Source: CAYVUV01 sp964455095
GTDB lineage: Bacteria; Desulfobacterota; Binatia; HRBIN30; CADEER01
Assembly (NCBI GenBank): GCA_964455095.1
Contig: CAYVUV010000291.1
Span: 1 to 64,000 of the forward strand
Length of the DNA stretch: 64,000 nucleotides
Direction: 5' to 3'
Within the stretch, counting starts at the first letter, position 1; the number at the start of each line of letters is the position of its first letter. Both the position numbers and the translations under genes were made by a program. The notes beneath the pieces were generated by a model. The model searched no databases and had not been told where the DNA came from. It saw only the letters and a list, made by a program, of their open reading frames with translations. Shown here piece after piece: positions 41,519 through 49,158 of the stretch.

Positions 41519-42397
41519 TCATTCGACGGCGGGGGGGACGTCGCGTTGAAACCGTTCCAGGCGGTCGAGCAGGTCGTCCAGCCCGTCGTTGTCGAAGCCG
41601 AGGTGGCATGCGGTGGCGCCGGCCCGGCGCCAGGCGCGCACGCGCTCGATCACGGCCGTCGGTCCGGTGTCCCGCGCGATGCTGACCGGTGCGATCAGGG
41701 CGAACGGAGCGGCATGGCCCGCCGCGCGGCGCACGGCGCGCGCGTCGTCTACGCGCGCGGCGAACTCGTCCGGTTCGAGCTGCCAGGGAATCCATCCGTC
41801 GCCGTAGCGCGCCGCGCGCTCGGCGACCGCGCGCGTATTGCCGCCGACCCAGATCGGCGGGCGCGGCAGCTGCACCGGCCGCGGCGAGACCATCATGTCG
41901 CGCCAGCGCACCGATGCGCCCTCGAAGCTCGAGACCTCCTGCTCCAGCGCCACGGCGACCGCCTGCAGATACTCGTCGCTGCGCGCGCCCCGGCTGGCGT
42001 GATCGATCCCCAGGCTGCGGAACTCCGGCTTCAGGTGGCCGCTGCCCGCCCCGATGACGACGCGGCCAGCCGAGAGGCGGTCGAGCGTCGCGAACGTCTT
42101 GGCGATCAGCAGCGGGTGCCGGTAGGGCAGGACCAACACGTGCGACAGCAGACGCACGCGGTGCGTGGCCGCCGCGATAAACGCCAGCGTCGTGGCGGGC
42201 TCGTACCAGGTCGGGCCCATCGCGGCGCGATACGACGCCGGCACGGCGACGTGATCGCTGCAGGTCACCCAGGCGTAACCCAGGCGGTCGGCGGCTTGCG
42301 CGACGCGCAACAATTCGCCCGGTCCGGCCTCCGCTTCCCATGTCTGCGCGCGTCCGGGCACTTGCTGGACAATGGGCAGGCTCAGTCCGAACTCCAC
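41519..42397 (-). CDS. LLM-class F420-dependent oxidoreductase
   Basis: 292 residues. MEFGLSLPIVQQVPG, AADRLGYAWVTCSDHV, RVRLLSHVLVLPYRHPL, LSAGRVVIGAGSGHLKPEF and PPIWVGGNT are LLM TIM-barrel features, here of the F420-type subgroup. It reduces or oxidises an unknown hydrophobic substrate. Divergent from the isochorismatase-like operon across a 61-bp gap that holds an operator-like inverted repeat, so both sides are probably co-regulated. Confidence 0.87.
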   Translation of the reverse strand: MEFGLSLPIVQQVPGRAQTWEAEAGPGELLRVAQAADRLGYAWVTCSDHVAVPASYRAAMGPTWYEPATTLAFIAAATHRVRLLSHVLVLPYRHPLLIAKTFATLDRLSAGRVVIGAGSGHLKPEFRSLGIDHASRGARSDEYLQAVAVALEQEVSSFEGASVRWRDMMVSPRPVQLPRPPIWVGGNTRAVAERAARYGDGWIPWQLEPDEFAARVDDARAVRRAAGHAAPFALIAPVSIARDTGPTAVIERVRAWRRAGATACHLGFDNDGLDDLLDRLERFQRDVPPAVE

Positions 42398-42416
42398 GCG
42401 CGCTCCTTGTTCGCCA

Positions 42417-42434
42417 GGCTAACAAATGTTAGCC
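42417..42434. promoter_or_regulatory. Operator-like inverted repeat in the divergent promoter
   Basis: GGCTAAC-AAAT-GTTAGCC is a perfect 7-bp inverted repeat in the 61-bp gap between divergent genes. The core CTAACAAATGTTAG is the size and type bound by TetR-family repressors, but no regulator gene is adjacent. Confidence 0.55.
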
Positions 42435-42458
42435 CTGCGCGGAACCTCAGGGAGTGCC

Positions 42459-43088
42459 ATGGCCGACCTCGAGCTGCCGATCGATCGCGCGGCGCTGCTG
42501 CTGGTAGAGCTGCAGAACGACATCGTGCACGAATCGAACATCGGCAAGAAAGGCTTCCGCGGCGTGTTGGCCGCGCAGGTGCAGAAGCGCGACGTGCTCG
42601 CCAAGGTGCAGCGGCTGATCGCCGGGGCGCGCGCGGCGGCGGTGCCGGTGTGCTACATCAACTACGCGCGCAAGATCGACTTTCCCCGCCCGCGCACGCT
42701 GCTGCACCGGCGCACGGCTGCCGAGCCGACGCTGATCGAGGGCACCTGGGGCGCCGAGACGCACGCGGCGGTGGGGCCGGCCGCGCAGGACTTCGTCTTC
42801 ACCCGCTGCGTCGCCGTCGACGGCTCGTACGGCACGCAGTTGTATCCGGTCTTGCGCATGTTGCAGCGCGACGCGCTGCTCATCGCCGGGGTCTCGACGA
42901 ATCTCGCCGTCGAAGGCATCGTGCGGGCCTCGGTCAATCGCGGCTTCGAAATGTTCGTCGTCGAGGACTGCTGTGCCAGCTTTCCCGACGAGTGGCACGA
43001 GTTCTCCGTCAAGAACATCCTGCCCCTGCTCGCCACCGTCACCTCGTCCGACGCGGTGGGGCGCGCCCTCGCCGCGGAGGAAGCATGA
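42459..43088 (+). CDS. Isochorismatase-fold protein lacking the catalytic Cys
   Basis: 209 residues. AALLLVELQNDIVHE carries the first triad Asp. The usual Lys region reads RCVAVDGSYGTQL and the nucleophile loop, normally TNVCVE, reads STNLAVEG, so Lys and Cys both appear replaced. It is therefore not a standard cysteine hydrolase; it may be a non-catalytic or differently acting member. AGGGAG lies 4 nt upstream of ATG 42459. Its stop overlaps the SDR start as ATGA, first of a four-gene chain. Confidence 0.8.
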   Translation: MADLELPIDRAALLLVELQNDIVHESNIGKKGFRGVLAAQVQKRDVLAKVQRLIAGARAAAVPVCYINYARKIDFPRPRTLLHRRTAAEPTLIEGTWGAETHAAVGPAAQDFVFTRCVAVDGSYGTQLYPVLRMLQRDALLIAGVSTNLAVEGIVRASVNRGFEMFVVEDCCASFPDEWHEFSVKNILPLLATVTSSDAVGRALAAEEA

Positions 43089-43804
43089 GCGACCTGCTGG
43101 CGGGGCGAACCGCGGTGGTCACCGGCGCCTCGGCCGGCATTGGTCGTGTGCTGGTCGGCGCGCTGGCCGAGCGTGGGATGCGCGTGGTGGCGGCGGCGCG
43201 CGACGTGGACAAGCTGCGCGCGCTCGCCGAGGAGGTCGGCCCGGCCGCCCTGCCGGTGGCCGCGGATATCGCCGATGAAGCGTCGATCGCGCGGCTCGTG
43301 ACGCGGGCGCAGGAGACCTGCGGGGCGATTGACGTCGTCGTCAACAACGCCGCTATCGGGTACCTCGAGCCGTTCCTGGACTCCGACCAGCGGCGTTGGC
43401 GTGAGACCGTCGAGACCAACCTGTTCGGCGCGCTGATGGTCGCGCGCGCGTTCCTGCCCGCCATGCTCGCCGCTGGCCGTGGCGCGGTGATCAACGTCGG
43501 GTCGAGCGGTGCGACCGGCTGGCCGTATCTGGCGCTCTATGCCGCCAGCAAGGCGGCGCTGCAGGCGGCCAGTATCTCGATCGATCGCGAGATCACCGGC
43601 CGCGGCGTGCGCGTGCTCTCGGTCGAGATCGGTTCGACCTCCGGCACCGACTTCGGCTCGCGCTTCGACCGCCGCCATGTCCAGGCGGCCACCAGCGCCT
43701 GGACCGCCTCTGGCATCAAGTGGAACACCGAGGTCAAGACGCCGGCTCAATCGGCGCAGGCGATCGTCGCGGTCATCGAACAGGCGCTCGGCGGGGCGGC
43801 GTGA
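43085..43804 (+). CDS. Short-chain dehydrogenase/reductase
   Basis: 239 residues. Cofactor loop TGASAGIG, NNAAIG, catalytic Ser in NVGSSGATGWP, and YAASKAAL (Tyr-x3-Lys), so a complete classical SDR. Arg after the Rossmann loop (AAARDVDKL) suggests NADP(H). ATGA overlap with the gene before and GTGA overlap with the gene after imply coupled translation. Substrate unknown. Confidence 0.9.
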   Translation: MSDLLAGRTAVVTGASAGIGRVLVGALAERGMRVVAAARDVDKLRALAEEVGPAALPVAADIADEASIARLVTRAQETCGAIDVVVNNAAIGYLEPFLDSDQRRWRETVETNLFGALMVARAFLPAMLAAGRGAVINVGSSGATGWPYLALYAASKAALQAASISIDREITGRGVRVLSVEIGSTSGTDFGSRFDRRHVQAATSAWTASGIKWNTEVKTPAQSAQAIVAVIEQALGGAA

Positions 43805-44490
43805 GGGCGCCGGCGCGCGGGCGACTGTGGGCGTGGCTGGTGGCGGTTGGCGCGCTGGTCGCGATCGCCTATGCGGTGCGCGCGCCGCTGCTGGAACGCG
43901 CCGGCCGTTTCCTCGTCCTCGAGGAGCCGCCGGCGGCGGCCGACGCCATCGTCGTGCTGGCCGGATCGCTGCCGGATCGGATTCTGGAGGCGGTGGCGCT
44001 GTTCAACGACGGCTTCGCGCCGCGCATCATCCTGTGCCGCGAGCCCGAGAGCCAAGCCTGGGCTCGGCTGCGCGCGCGCGGCGTGCGTGTCTTGTCGGGC
44101 TATGAAACGAACCGCGACATTGCGCTGCAGCTCGGTGTGCCGGCGGCGGCGATCGAGATTGTCGATCGTCCGGCCGGCAGCACGTTCGGCGAAGCGGAGG
44201 TCGCGCTGCATTATGCCGGCCAGCACGGGTACCGGTCGATTCTGCTGGTGACCTCCAAGATGCACACCCGGCGCGCGGCGGCGATCTATCGGCACCTGGC
44301 CGGCGATTCGGTACGTATCATCGCGCGGCCGGCGCGCGAGGACGGCTATCGGCCGGACGCGTGGTGGCACAGCCGCGTCGATACGCGCCGCGTCATCATC
44401 GAGTACCAGAAGCTGTTGGTGTTCAACCTCATCGACCGCTGGCGTGTCCGTCCCATCGACATTCCGGCGCCGCAACGGACTGCGCCATGA
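43801..44490 (+). CDS. YdcF/DUF218 family membrane-anchored protein
   Basis: 229 residues from GTG 43801, overlapping the SDR stop. One N-terminal helix (WAWLVAVGALVAIAYAV), then ADAIVVLAGSLPDRI, the DUF218 opening, and LLVTSKMHTRRAA. DUF218 proteins (YdcF, SanA, ElyC) act in envelope metabolism, some in peptidoglycan or lipid-carrier homeostasis. Its stop overlaps the next start as ATGA. Exact role unknown. Confidence 0.8.
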   Translation: MRAPARGRLWAWLVAVGALVAIAYAVRAPLLERAGRFLVLEEPPAAADAIVVLAGSLPDRILEAVALFNDGFAPRIILCREPESQAWARLRARGVRVLSGYETNRDIALQLGVPAAAIEIVDRPAGSTFGEAEVALHYAGQHGYRSILLVTSKMHTRRAAAIYRHLAGDSVRIIARPAREDGYRPDAWWHSRVDTRRVIIEYQKLLVFNLIDRWRVRPIDIPAPQRTAP

Positions 44491-44765
44491 GCGCGCAGCT
44501 GGTCCCGGTGTTCCTGCGCCTCGACCCGACCGACATCGCGCTGGTCAAGTTCCTGTTCGAGTCGTACGAGGGCGTCGCCATCATCCGCACACTCGACCGA
44601 CGCGCGGCGATCATTGTTGTGCTGGCCAGCAGTGACTTCCTCGATGACGTCGAGGCGATCGTCACCTCGCTCGGCGAACAAGTTCCGCTCGAGCGCATTG
44701 CCGCACCCGCCGATGCCGGTGAGGACTGGTTGTTGCGCCTGCTCTGGGACGAAAATCCTGAGTAG
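44487..44765 (+). CDS. DUF4911 domain protein
   Basis: 92 residues. LVPVFLRLDPTDIALVKF, YEGVAIIRTLDR and DDVEAIVTSLGEQ match DUF4911, a small conserved domain of unknown function frequent in Deltaproteobacteria. It starts with an ATGA overlap and ends a four-gene chain. A long palindromic repeat lies 19 bp after the stop. Confidence 0.75.
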   Translation: MSAQLVPVFLRLDPTDIALVKFLFESYEGVAIIRTLDRRAAIIVVLASSDFLDDVEAIVTSLGEQVPLERIAAPADAGEDWLLRLLWDENPE

Positions 44766-44783
44766 AGACTGACGAGGAAACGA

Positions 44784-44832
44784 CCCCGCCCTCTCTCCCG
44801 GAGGGGGCCGGGAGAGGGGGCTGAGGGCGGGG
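44784..44832. repeat. Long GC-rich palindromic element
   Basis: Outer arms CCCCGCCCTC (44784-44793) and GAGGGCGGGG (44823-44832) enclose inner arms TCTCCCGG (44794-44801) and CCGGGAGA (44808-44815). The stem is asymmetric and has no T tract, so it looks like a dispersed extragenic palindrome rather than a canonical terminator. Confidence 0.6.
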
Positions 44833-44854
44833 CGTACTGTGGGATCTACGTCGC

Positions 44855-45112
44855 TCAGGACCGCGCCGGGGCGGCAGAGGAGGGGGTCCTGATTGCCAGG
44901 TGACGCGAATCGATCCCACCTGGAGTAATGAATAGTTGCCGCGGCGCCTGGCGCTGCGGCGTGCGGAGACGCGTTTCGAACCAGGCGCGGAAGCGGTTGT
45001 CTCGCACGCTTTCGAAGAGAATCCCGAGCCCGCAAACGATTGCGACGACCGCCGTTCCCCAGAAGATCGGGGAGAGTTCAGCCGTCACATCCAACGTCAT
45101 CATCGGGACCAT
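44855..45112 (-). CDS. Small single-helix membrane protein
   Basis: 85 residues, starting MVPMMTLDVTAELSPIFWG. One transmembrane helix at about aa 13-31 is followed by ESVRDNRFRAWFETRL and a basic/Pro-rich tail. The ATG at 45112 is supported by GGAGG (45121-45125 complement) 8 nt upstream. Not recognised as a named family; coding status rests on the ribosome site and the helix. Downstream of the cyclase on the same strand after 174 bp. Confidence 0.5.
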   Translation of the reverse strand: MVPMMTLDVTAELSPIFWGTAVVAIVCGLGILFESVRDNRFRAWFETRLRTPQRQAPRQLFITPGGIDSRHLAIRTPSSAAPARS

Positions 45113-45286
45113 CTCGGTGTCCTCCGCTGATTGACTCAATATATCAGCAAACGACCTGCCAGATGATCGGCGATCTGACAGTGGGGGCTCGGCGCGGTTC
45201 GACGCGGCGGACTGCAAATCCAGATATGCGATCCGCTCGTCTTACTGCATGCGGAAGTATGCAAGCGCTGCGTCGAGTTAGCGCAA

Positions 45287-46903
45287 TCAGACGACGCGAA
45301 AGACGCGGATCGGTTCGTCGCGACCGCGCAGCTGGACGGTGTCGGGAGTGGCCTCGGCGAGGGGGTAGCCGTGTGCTTCGGCCAGCTGCCGAGTCGACTC
45401 GGTCAGCATCAGCCGGCATCCTTCCGTCTTGCAGAGCTGCTGCACCCGCGCGGCGACGTTCACGGTGTCGCCGATGACCGTGTACTCATGGCGATCGCTG
45501 GCGCCAATGGTGCCGGCGAGCACCTCGCCGCTGTGGATGCCGATGCTCACTGCAAGCGGTTGGTAGCCGGCGTCGGTGCGGCGGGCGTTTAGCGCGGCGA
45601 GCTGCCCTTGCATGCCGAAGGCGCAGCGCAGGGCGGCCGCGGCCGCCGCGCGCTCCGCCGCCGTCGCGGTCTCGAACAGGCCGAAGACGACCAGCACGGC
45701 GTCGCCGATGAACTTGTCCACGAAGCCGCCGCACTCGCGCACCCAGGCGGTGACGGCGGAGAAGAAGTCGTTCAAGGTGGCGACGACTTCGCCGGGCGGC
45801 ATGCGTTCGGCAAGGCTGGTGAAGCCGCGCAGATCGCAGAACAGCACCGAGGCGCGGCGCAGCTCGCCGCCGAGCCGCAGGTCGCCGGCGAGCAGGTGAT
45901 CGCGCACGGCCGGCTCGACGATATGCCCGAAGGTGCGCAGAATGCGCTCCTTCTCGCGCAGCGCGGCCGCCATGGCGTTGACCCCATCCTCCAGCACGCC
46001 GACCTCGTCGCTGGCGGTCACCTGGACGGCGACGTCGAGATCGCCGGTCTGGATGCGGCGCAGCGCCGCGGCGACCGCAGCCAGGGGCCTGGTCAGCGTG
46101 CCCGCCACCAACAGCGTCAGCGCGATGCCGAGCGCAACGTAGACGACGAACGTCACCTGACTCGCGGCGGTCAGGGCCGCGACGACCGACTGCGCCTCGA
46201 TTCCGGACTCGACCCGCACCGCGGCGGCGCGCACCAGTCCGAGCACGGTGAAGAGGGGCGTGAATGCGACGGCGATGAGAAACACCAACAGCCGGGCGCG
46301 CACGCCGAGGGCGGCGGAGCCGGGGACTTCAGAGAGCCGCCCGCGCGGAAACACACGCGGCACGACGCGGGCGCGGAACACCCAATCGAGCAGGAGATAC
46401 GTCGTCGTCGCGGCGAGAAAGCCGTTGACGAGCGTCGACAGGACTTGCTGCGACGCCAGCTCGCCCGACCAGCGGCCGAAGCGATACAGGGTGAGCATCG
46501 GGAAGAGCAGCGCGCCGGCGAGCCACGGAATGAAGCCGACCACGGCGGTGACCAAGGGCGCGCTGATCACCCGGCGCTCGACGATGGCCGGCGCTTGCCG
46601 ATCCGTCCCGCAGCGAAAGTAGGCGATGATCGGCCACAAGTACCAGGTGATTGCGGCGGTGGCGGCGGGAAAGGCGATGGCGCGGTAGTAGGGGAGGATG
46701 GTCAGATCGTAGGCGCGCACGGCGAGCGCGAAGTCGCTGACCCCGCGCATCAGACCGATGGTGACGGTGGTGGTGAAGCTGGCGAGCGCGTTCGCGGCCA
46801 GCGCGATCAACACGCCGAGAACGAACCAGCCCGGGACCGCTTCACTCCTCGTCGACTGGGGCGTCGTCGGGATTGTCGGCTGGTTTGGACGCGGCAAAGA
46901 CAT
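45287..46903 (-). CDS. Membrane class III adenylate cyclase with HAMP domain
   Basis: 538 residues. Several N-terminal helices (about aa 26-255), a HAMP linker (TLTRPLAAVAAALRRIQTGD), then a class III cyclase domain (about aa 345-535). Metal Asp residues in CDLRGFTSLAER and KFIGDAVLVVFG, base-specific residues and the NxxxR in TVIGDTVNVAARV are all present, so cyclic AMP formation is likely. The start (46903) overlaps the end of tatC by 62 bp; no later ATG exists before the first helix. A sensor of an unknown envelope signal. Confidence 0.88.
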   Translation of the reverse strand: MSLPRPNQPTIPTTPQSTRSEAVPGWFVLGVLIALAANALASFTTTVTIGLMRGVSDFALAVRAYDLTILPYYRAIAFPAATAAITWYLWPIIAYFRCGTDRQAPAIVERRVISAPLVTAVVGFIPWLAGALLFPMLTLYRFGRWSGELASQQVLSTLVNGFLAATTTYLLLDWVFRARVVPRVFPRGRLSEVPGSAALGVRARLLVFLIAVAFTPLFTVLGLVRAAAVRVESGIEAQSVVAALTAASQVTFVVYVALGIALTLLVAGTLTRPLAAVAAALRRIQTGDLDVAVQVTASDEVGVLEDGVNAMAAALREKERILRTFGHIVEPAVRDHLLAGDLRLGGELRRASVLFCDLRGFTSLAERMPPGEVVATLNDFFSAVTAWVRECGGFVDKFIGDAVLVVFGLFETATAAERAAAAAALRCAFGMQGQLAALNARRTDAGYQPLAVSIGIHSGEVLAGTIGASDRHEYTVIGDTVNVAARVQQLCKTEGCRLMLTESTRQLAEAHGYPLAEATPDTVQLRGRDEPIRVFRVV

Positions 46904-47615
46904 AAGCGACGCCGATGCTGGCGATGTAGAGCACCAGCAGCGGGCCCGCCATCAGCATTTGCGAGGCGATGTCGGGGCCCGGGGTGAGCACCGCGGCGAG
47001 AATGAAGATGAACAGCACGGCATAACGGGCATACGCGAGCATGGTGCCATGCGTGACGAGACCGAGGCGCGCCAGAAAGAAGGTCACCACCGGCAGCTCG
47101 AACGTGACGCCGAAAGCGAGCAGCATGCGGGCGCTGAACGACAGGTACTCGCTGATGCGGATCGCCGGCGATACACCGATGGTCTGGTACTCGGCGAGGA
47201 AGAATGCGTAGCCGACCGGGAACACCACCACGTAACAAAAGGCCGCGCCGAGGCCGAAGAAGATGGTGGCGAAGAAGACGAACGGTCGCGCGTAGCGCTT
47301 CTCGTGATCGTAGAGGCCGGGCGCGACGAACTGCCACAGCTGATAGAAGATCACCGGGCTGGCGATGAACAGGGCCGCGATCAGCGCCACCTTGAGCTTG
47401 GTGAAAAACGCCTCGGAGACGCCCGTACCGATCAGCTGGACCGCGCTCGTGCTGTTCGCCATCAACGGCGCGGTCAGGAACTGGAAGAGCCAGTCGGCGA
47501 AATTGTAGGTGGCGATGAACGCCGCGCCGATCGCCAGCAGTGCCCGGATGAGTCGCTTGCGCAGCTCTTCCAGGTGCGCCGTGAGCGGCATCTTGGCTTC
47601 GACCGTCTGGCTCAC
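46842..47615 (-). CDS. tatC: Sec-independent protein translocase subunit TatC
   Basis: 257 residues, six helices. LTAHLEELRKRLIRAL is the N-terminal TatC motif that binds twin-arginine signals, and FGVTFELPVVTFFL contains the conserved Phe-x-Glu. The extra C-terminal tail (KPADNPDDAPVDEE) is acidic. It follows the TatB-like gene after 92 bp, making a tatBC operon. Twin-arginine substrates here may include the amidohydrolase at 57086. Confidence 0.95.
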   Translation of the reverse strand: MSQTVEAKMPLTAHLEELRKRLIRALLAIGAAFIATYNFADWLFQFLTAPLMANSTSAVQLIGTGVSEAFFTKLKVALIAALFIASPVIFYQLWQFVAPGLYDHEKRYARPFVFFATIFFGLGAAFCYVVVFPVGYAFFLAEYQTIGVSPAIRISEYLSFSARMLLAFGVTFELPVVTFFLARLGLVTHGTMLAYARYAVLFIFILAAVLTPGPDIASQMLMAGPLLVLYIASIGVAYVFAASKPADNPDDAPVDEE

Positions 47616-47707
47616 GGGTTCTCCGGAGGGGTAGCGGATGGGGGCGGGCGCCTATCGCCGGGCGCGGGAATGGCTGAGCGCCAGCGGCGGTACCAACCAG
47701 GCGCGCT

Positions 47708-48016
47708 CTACGCCTCGGAAGTCGGCGGCGTCGGCGGCGTTCCGGACGGCTCGTCGTGGCCTTCCGGCGCTGACGCCTCAGTGACCGCGGGCTTGGGGGC
47801 CGGCTTCTTCACTGCGGCCCGCTTCGTCTGCCGCGCCTCCTCTTCCATCAGAACCTGCGCATTGCGCAGCTCGTCGGTGAGGTCGGACGTCGCACGGCGA
47901 AACTCCGCCAAGCCCTTGCCGAGGGCTTTCGCGACGTCGGGCAAGCGCTTCGGTCCCAACACCAACAGCGCCACCACGAGGATGACCATTAACTCGGGCA
48001 GGCCGATACCAAACAT
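47708..48016 (-). CDS. tatB: Twin-arginine translocase subunit TatB/TatA
   Basis: 102 residues. [20 protein letters not shown] is the short membrane helix with Glu8, followed by [19 protein letters not shown] amphipathic helix and a basic/Pro-rich tail. Glu8 and the length favour TatB over TatA, but in many lineages one protein does both. Promoter-like TTGACA-N17-TAGCGT lies 19 bp upstream. Confidence 0.9.
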   Translation of the reverse strand: MFGIGLPELMVILVVALLVLGPKRLPDVAKALGKGLAEFRRATSDLTDELRNAQVLMEEEARQTKRAAVKKPAPKPAVTEASAPEGHDEPSGTPPTPPTSEA

Positions 48017-48034
48017 TCTCGCCCTCGGTCACTC

Positions 48035-48063
48035 ACGCTAGAGCAAAGGCAAAACCCTGTCAA
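48035..48063 (-). promoter_or_regulatory. Sigma-70-like promoter for tatBC
   Basis: On the minus strand TTGACA (48063-48058), 17 bp, TAGCGT (48040-48035), ending 18 bp before the TatB start. Confidence 0.5.
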
Positions 48064-48130
48064 ACTTTCCCTGCGCGGCGCGCGTTGCCCTTGAATGTGG
48101 CGTGGGGCGGGTTTAGGTACGAGACCGGCC

Positions 48131-49156
48131 ATGGCGTCCACCGGTTTCGTTCTCGATCAGCGCTTCACGGAGCACGACACCGGATACGGGCATCCGGAGC
48201 GGCCAGAGCGCATCGGGGTGTTGCTGCGCTCCGTTCTCGCCCAGTCCGACCTGCAGCGCGTCGAGCCGCGTGCCGCGACGGCGGAGGACATCACGCGGGT
48301 GCACGACGAATCGCACTTCGCCAAGGTCGCCCGCACGCGCGAGGTGGCGCACTACGCCTTCGATCCCGATACGCCCGCCTCGGCGCGCTCGTTCGACACC
48401 GCCTGTCTGGCCGCCGGAGGCTTGCTGGCCCTGATCGACGAAGTGATGGCGGGCCGGCTGCACAACGGCTTCGCCTTCGTGCGCCCGCCCGGGCATCACG
48501 CCGAGCGCAGCCGCGCCATGGGCTTTTGCCTGTTCAACAACGTCGCCATCGGCGCGGCGTACCTGCGCCAACGCTACGGTTTGAAGCGGGTGCTGATCGT
48601 CGACTGGGACGTTCACCACGGCAACGGCACCCAGCACCTGTTCGAGTCCGACCCCGCCGTGATGTACGTCTCCACGCATCGCTTTCCGTTCTATCCCGGC
48701 ACCGGTGCCATGGACGAGGTCGGCATCGGCGACGGCGCGGGCTTCACGGTCAACGTGCCGCTGCCGGGGGGCTTCGGCGACGCCGAGTACCGCGACGCGT
48801 TTCACTCCGTCATCGAGCCGATCGCGCTGCAGTACGAGCCGGACTTCGTCCTCATCTCGGCCGGCTTCGACCCGCACATGCACGATCCGCTCGGCGGCAT
48901 GGGGGTGACCGAGGCCGGCTTTGCCGCCATGGCGCACGCGCTACTCGATGTCGCGGCGCGGACGGCCGGCGGGCGTTGCGTCGCCGTGCTCGAGGGCGGC
49001 TACGACTTGCACGCGATCCGCGACTGCTCGGCACAAGTGCTGCGGGTGCTGCAAGACCCGGCCGCGGATGCCCCTCGGCACGACGACCCGCCGAGTCGGG
49101 CGCGGCCGATTCTCGACGCCGTGCGGCGCGTGCAGTCCGACTTCTGGAAGCTCTGA
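48131..49156 (+). CDS. Histone deacetylase-like amidohydrolase
   Basis: 341 residues. HPERPERI, RPPGHHAERSRAMGFC (catalytic His pair), VDWDVHHGNGTQ (zinc Asp/His), and LEGGYDL. This is the arginase/deacetylase fold; bacterial members remove acetyl groups from acetoin metabolism proteins, acetylpolyamines or other amides. All zinc ligands appear present. ATG 48131 begins just before the conserved sequence. Convergent with PBP1A, 2 bp between stops. Substrate unknown. Confidence 0.92.
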   Translation: MASTGFVLDQRFTEHDTGYGHPERPERIGVLLRSVLAQSDLQRVEPRAATAEDITRVHDESHFAKVARTREVAHYAFDPDTPASARSFDTACLAAGGLLALIDEVMAGRLHNGFAFVRPPGHHAERSRAMGFCLFNNVAIGAAYLRQRYGLKRVLIVDWDVHHGNGTQHLFESDPAVMYVSTHRFPFYPGTGAMDEVGIGDGAGFTVNVPLPGGFGDAEYRDAFHSVIEPIALQYEPDFVLISAGFDPHMHDPLGGMGVTEAGFAAMAHALLDVAARTAGGRCVAVLEGGYDLHAIRDCSAQVLRVLQDPAADAPRHDDPPSRARPILDAVRRVQSDFWKL

Positions 49157-49158
49157 TC

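Noticed and set aside
40739..43084. Long plus-strand frame upstream of the SDR start
   Set aside because: Antisense to BamD and the LLM oxidoreductase; only the part from 43085 has SDR homology.
45207..45221. Sequence GCGGACTGCAAATCC, like the anticodon arm of tRNA-Cys
   Set aside because: The flanks do not form acceptor, D or T arms; the only T-loop-like GGTTCGA lies on the wrong side. No integrase or att-like repeat is nearby, so neither a tRNA nor an attachment site can be supported.
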